From Vulcanisaeta distributa (GTDB taxonomy: Archaea > Thermoproteota > Thermoprotei > Thermoproteales > Thermocladiaceae), in assembly GCA_002506645.1 (NCBI GenBank), contig DAXY01000033.1, positions 26,222-33,286 of the forward strand: a stretch of 7,065 nucleotides of DNA, in the 5' to 3' direction. Within the stretch, counting starts at the first letter, position 1. Each line of letters starts with the position of its first letter. The notes under the pieces are model-generated. The model searched no databases, was not told the DNA's origin, and saw only the letters and a list, made by a program, of their open reading frames with translations. The position numbers were made by a program, and so were the translations under genes. Shown piece after piece: positions 5,698-7,065 of the stretch.

Positions 5698-6234
5698 TTA
5701 CCACTTATGGGGTTCTGCCTCACCCATCGCTATTATTCTCAGTCTTTCAACTCCATTTATCTTATTTATTATCTCGACCACGGACTTCGGCACGAGACTC
5801 ACCCACTCTGGATCACCCTTCAGCATTAGTTCCCTAATCCTCGTGGAGTTGTACCTCTGCCTATCATAAAGCTGTTGCTGTCTCACCTCAATACCTGCCT
5901 CTCTAAGGAGCATTGCGACGAATGGGTTGCCGGTGTAGGCGACCTGGAATGGCGGTACGTAGGACCTCAGGTGGCCAAACCACGCGGCGTTATTTTCTAT
6001 GTTTGGTATGGGCACAATAATTACCCTCGATAGATCCACACCACCCTCCCTCAGGGCCTCCCTCAGCATCCATATCCTCTCGCCTATGGTGAATGGGTCC
6101 TTAATTATGTAGTTGAATTGTGCCGAGCCCATGACTATTATTAACTCATCAACCTCACTCAGTATGTCCTTAATGGCCCAAACATGGCCCCAATGGGGCG
6201 GTTGGAACCTGCCGATGAAGAGACCCCTAACCAT
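5698..6234 (-). CDS. nadM: Nicotinamide-nucleotide adenylyltransferase, archaeal NadM type
   Basis: Transfers AMP from ATP to NMN, giving NAD+ and pyrophosphate: the last step of NAD synthesis, in the cytosol. Numbering from ATG 6234 (178 aa): nucleotidyltransferase signature GRFQPPHWGH (8-17) with the HxGH motif H14-x-G-H17; GSAQFNY (36-42); DPFTIGERI (46-54), typical of archaeal NMNAT; strand VAYTGNPFV (98-106); NSTRIRE (129-135), the second ATP-binding motif (S/T-x-I-R). Length and order match the 170-180 aa archaeal family. The frame also opens at ATG 6243 (181 aa, stop codon upstream), but ATG 6234 gives the usual family N-terminus (M-x-R-G before GRFQP) and stands 25-26 bp from a TTAATA element, the spacing of the other promoters here. 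It is divergent from citrate synthase, alone in its unit. NAD serves the neighbouring glutamate dehydrogenase, but no shared control is seen. Confidence 0.95.
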   Translation of the reverse strand: MVRGLFIGRFQPPHWGHVWAIKDILSEVDELIIVMGSAQFNYIIKDPFTIGERIWMLREALREGGVDLSRVIIVPIPNIENNAAWFGHLRSYVPPFQVAYTGNPFVAMLLREAGIEVRQQQLYDRQRYNSTRIRELMLKGDPEWVSLVPKSVVEIINKINGVERLRIIAMGEAEPHKW

Positions 6235-6255
6235 CAAGTCCATGTGCCCTGGGTG

Positions 6256-6291
6256 GTATTAAGCCTTCCTACTATCGATGGTCATAATTTT
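6256..6291 (-). promoter_or_regulatory. nadM: nadM promoter (two TATA candidates)
   Basis: Minus-strand TTAATA (6262-6257), preceded by purines GGAAGG, is centred 25-26 bp before ATG 6234 and would give a leaderless mRNA. A second candidate, AAAATTAT (6291-6284), predicts a start near 6261 and an 18-nt leader to ATG 6243, but without a good ribosome binding site. Confidence 0.4.
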
Positions 6292-6329
6292 GCAGCCATC
6301 TATTAGAAATTCGACACTTGACCAATAAC

Positions 6330-6370
6330 TTAGATCTAATTAAACTATATACTAGGATAACATTTAAATA
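6330..6370 (+). promoter_or_regulatory. Citrate synthase promoter
   Basis: TTTAAATA (6363-6370) is centred 27-28 bp before ATG 6394, so the mRNA should be leaderless. The perfect 10-bp palindrome TTAGATCTAA (6330-6339) ends 23 bases upstream of the TATA box, where a regulator could bind, though AT-rich palindromes of this size occur by chance. Confidence 0.6.
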
Positions 6371-6393
6371 AATGCTTAATGATTACAGATGGT

Positions 6394-7065
6394 ATGAGCG
6401 AGGGCGTTAAGACCGTCACAATTGAGACGAGCGGTAAGGTTATTCAAACCCCCTGCGGCCCGATAATTCATGGACTTGAGGATGTCCTGGTCAAAACAAC
6501 GACCATCAGCGATATTGATGGCAAGAATGGCATTCTTTGGTATAGGGGTTATAGAATTGATGACTTGGCTAAGTACTCGACATTTGAGGAGGTGGCGTAC
6601 CTAATACTGTATGGTAAATTGCCCAATAGGAAGGAGCTAGAGGACTTCAAGGCATTGCTGGCATCGTATAGGGACCTACCGAATGAGGTTTACTCCATAG
6701 TAACTACTCTGGGCAGGGTTAAGGCGCACCCAATGCATGCGCTGGAGGCTGGCGTGGCTGCCCTGGGGGCATTTGACGAGAACCCAAGTGATTATAGTAA
6801 GGAGGCTAATCTCAGGAGGGCCATTAGGTTGACGTCGGCCCTGCCCATAATGATAGCCGCCCACTACAGGGCTAGTAGGGGTTTAGACGTTGTTAGGCCC
6901 AGGGCTGACCTAAGCCATGCGGCCAACTTCCTCTATATGATGTTTGGGAAGGAACCAGACGAGGCATCAACAAGGGCAATAGACCTATACCTAGTGCTCC
7001 ACATTGATCATGAGGTGCCGGCATCGACATTCGCAACCCTAGTCGCAATATCGACATGGACGGAC
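6394..7065 (+). CDS. Citrate synthase (3'-truncated by window edge)
   Basis: Condenses acetyl-CoA with oxaloacetate to citrate at the entry to the TCA cycle; the family also includes 2-methylcitrate synthases, and crenarchaeal members can use both substrates. The 224 visible codons (of about 370-410) run open to the last base. Seen: IDGKNGILWYRGYRIDDLA (41-59), the classic N-terminal signature; TFEEVAYLILYGKLP (63-77); a helical large domain with HPMHALEAGVAAL (112-124); and LHIDHEVPASTF (202-213), where H206 of DHE matches the first catalytic His. DHEVPAST is normal for crenarchaeal enzymes. The second catalytic His and the Asp lie beyond the window. ATG 6394 is chosen because it stands 27-28 bp from the TATA box; an in-frame ATG 6379 is only about 12 bp from it and would not be transcribed. 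There is a 20-25 residue N-terminal extension relative to the Sulfolobus enzyme as I recall it. Confidence 0.95.
   Translation, partial: MSEGVKTVTIETSGKVIQTPCGPIIHGLEDVLVKTTTISDIDGKNGILWYRGYRIDDLAKYSTFEEVAYLILYGKLPNRKELEDFKALLASYRDLPNEVYSIVTTLGRVKAHPMHALEAGVAALGAFDENPSDYSKEANLRRAIRLTSALPIMIAAHYRASRGLDVVRPRADLSHAANFLYMMFGKEPDEASTRAIDLYLVLHIDHEVPASTFATLVAISTWTD

Noticed and set aside
5484..5700. Integrated element at the tRNA-Asn gene
   Set aside because: No copy of the tRNA 3' end appears downstream within the window, and no integrase fragment was recognised; the following gene is housekeeping nadM.
5612..5869. Plus-strand 85-aa reading frame starting after tRNA-Asn
   Set aside because: Two thirds of it is antisense to nadM, whose motifs are unmistakable; there is no well-placed TATA box or ribosome site, and the hydrophobic product is what antisense of such a gene tends to give.

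Overview
The window looks like chromosomal DNA from a hyperthermophilic crenarchaeon, most likely of the Thermoproteales (Vulcanisaeta/Caldivirga-like; this is inference). The evidence is a PolB1-type family B DNA polymerase of the Sulfolobus Dpo1 kind, a CCA-encoding tRNA-Asn with a 16-nt intron, archaeal-type NMN adenylyltransferase, a crenarchaeal citrate synthase, AT-rich TATA boxes about 26 bp before start codons, and very short or absent leaders. No mobile element, CRISPR array or rRNA is visible.

Layout, left to right. (1) The 3' part of the polB1 replicative polymerase gene (+), with its N-terminus cut off by the window edge. (2) A convergent small gene (-) for a 145-aa uncharacterised protein with an acidic C-terminal tail; its 3' end faces polB1 across 19 bp, and a 10-bp perfect hairpin sits on the junction. 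(3) A two-gene minus-strand operon in which a PadR-type winged-helix regulator overlaps a CDP-alcohol phosphatidyltransferase, probably archaetidylinositol phosphate synthase. (4) Divergent from it, a glutamate dehydrogenase gene (+) with a strong leaderless-type promoter. (5) A 295-bp region without a confident gene, holding a three-helix foldable segment and two small doubtful reading frames, and ending in a tRNA promoter. (6) Intron-containing tRNA-Asn(GTT). (7) nadM (NMN adenylyltransferase, -) with a 9-bp inverted repeat beyond its 3' end. (8) Divergent from it, the 5' part of a citrate synthase gene (+), cut off by the right edge.

Functionally this is mostly housekeeping: chromosome replication, membrane lipid headgroup synthesis, nitrogen assimilation or glutamate turnover, NAD synthesis and entry to the TCA cycle. 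NadM makes the dinucleotide used by glutamate dehydrogenase, and glutamate dehydrogenase and citrate synthase meet at 2-oxoglutarate, but each is a separate transcription unit and nothing in the sequence shows co-regulation. The items most worth following up are the acidic-tailed protein beside polB1 (possible polymerase accessory subunit), the foldable region upstream of the tRNA, the competing fold in the tRNA intron, and the direct repeat bracketing the gdhA TATA box.
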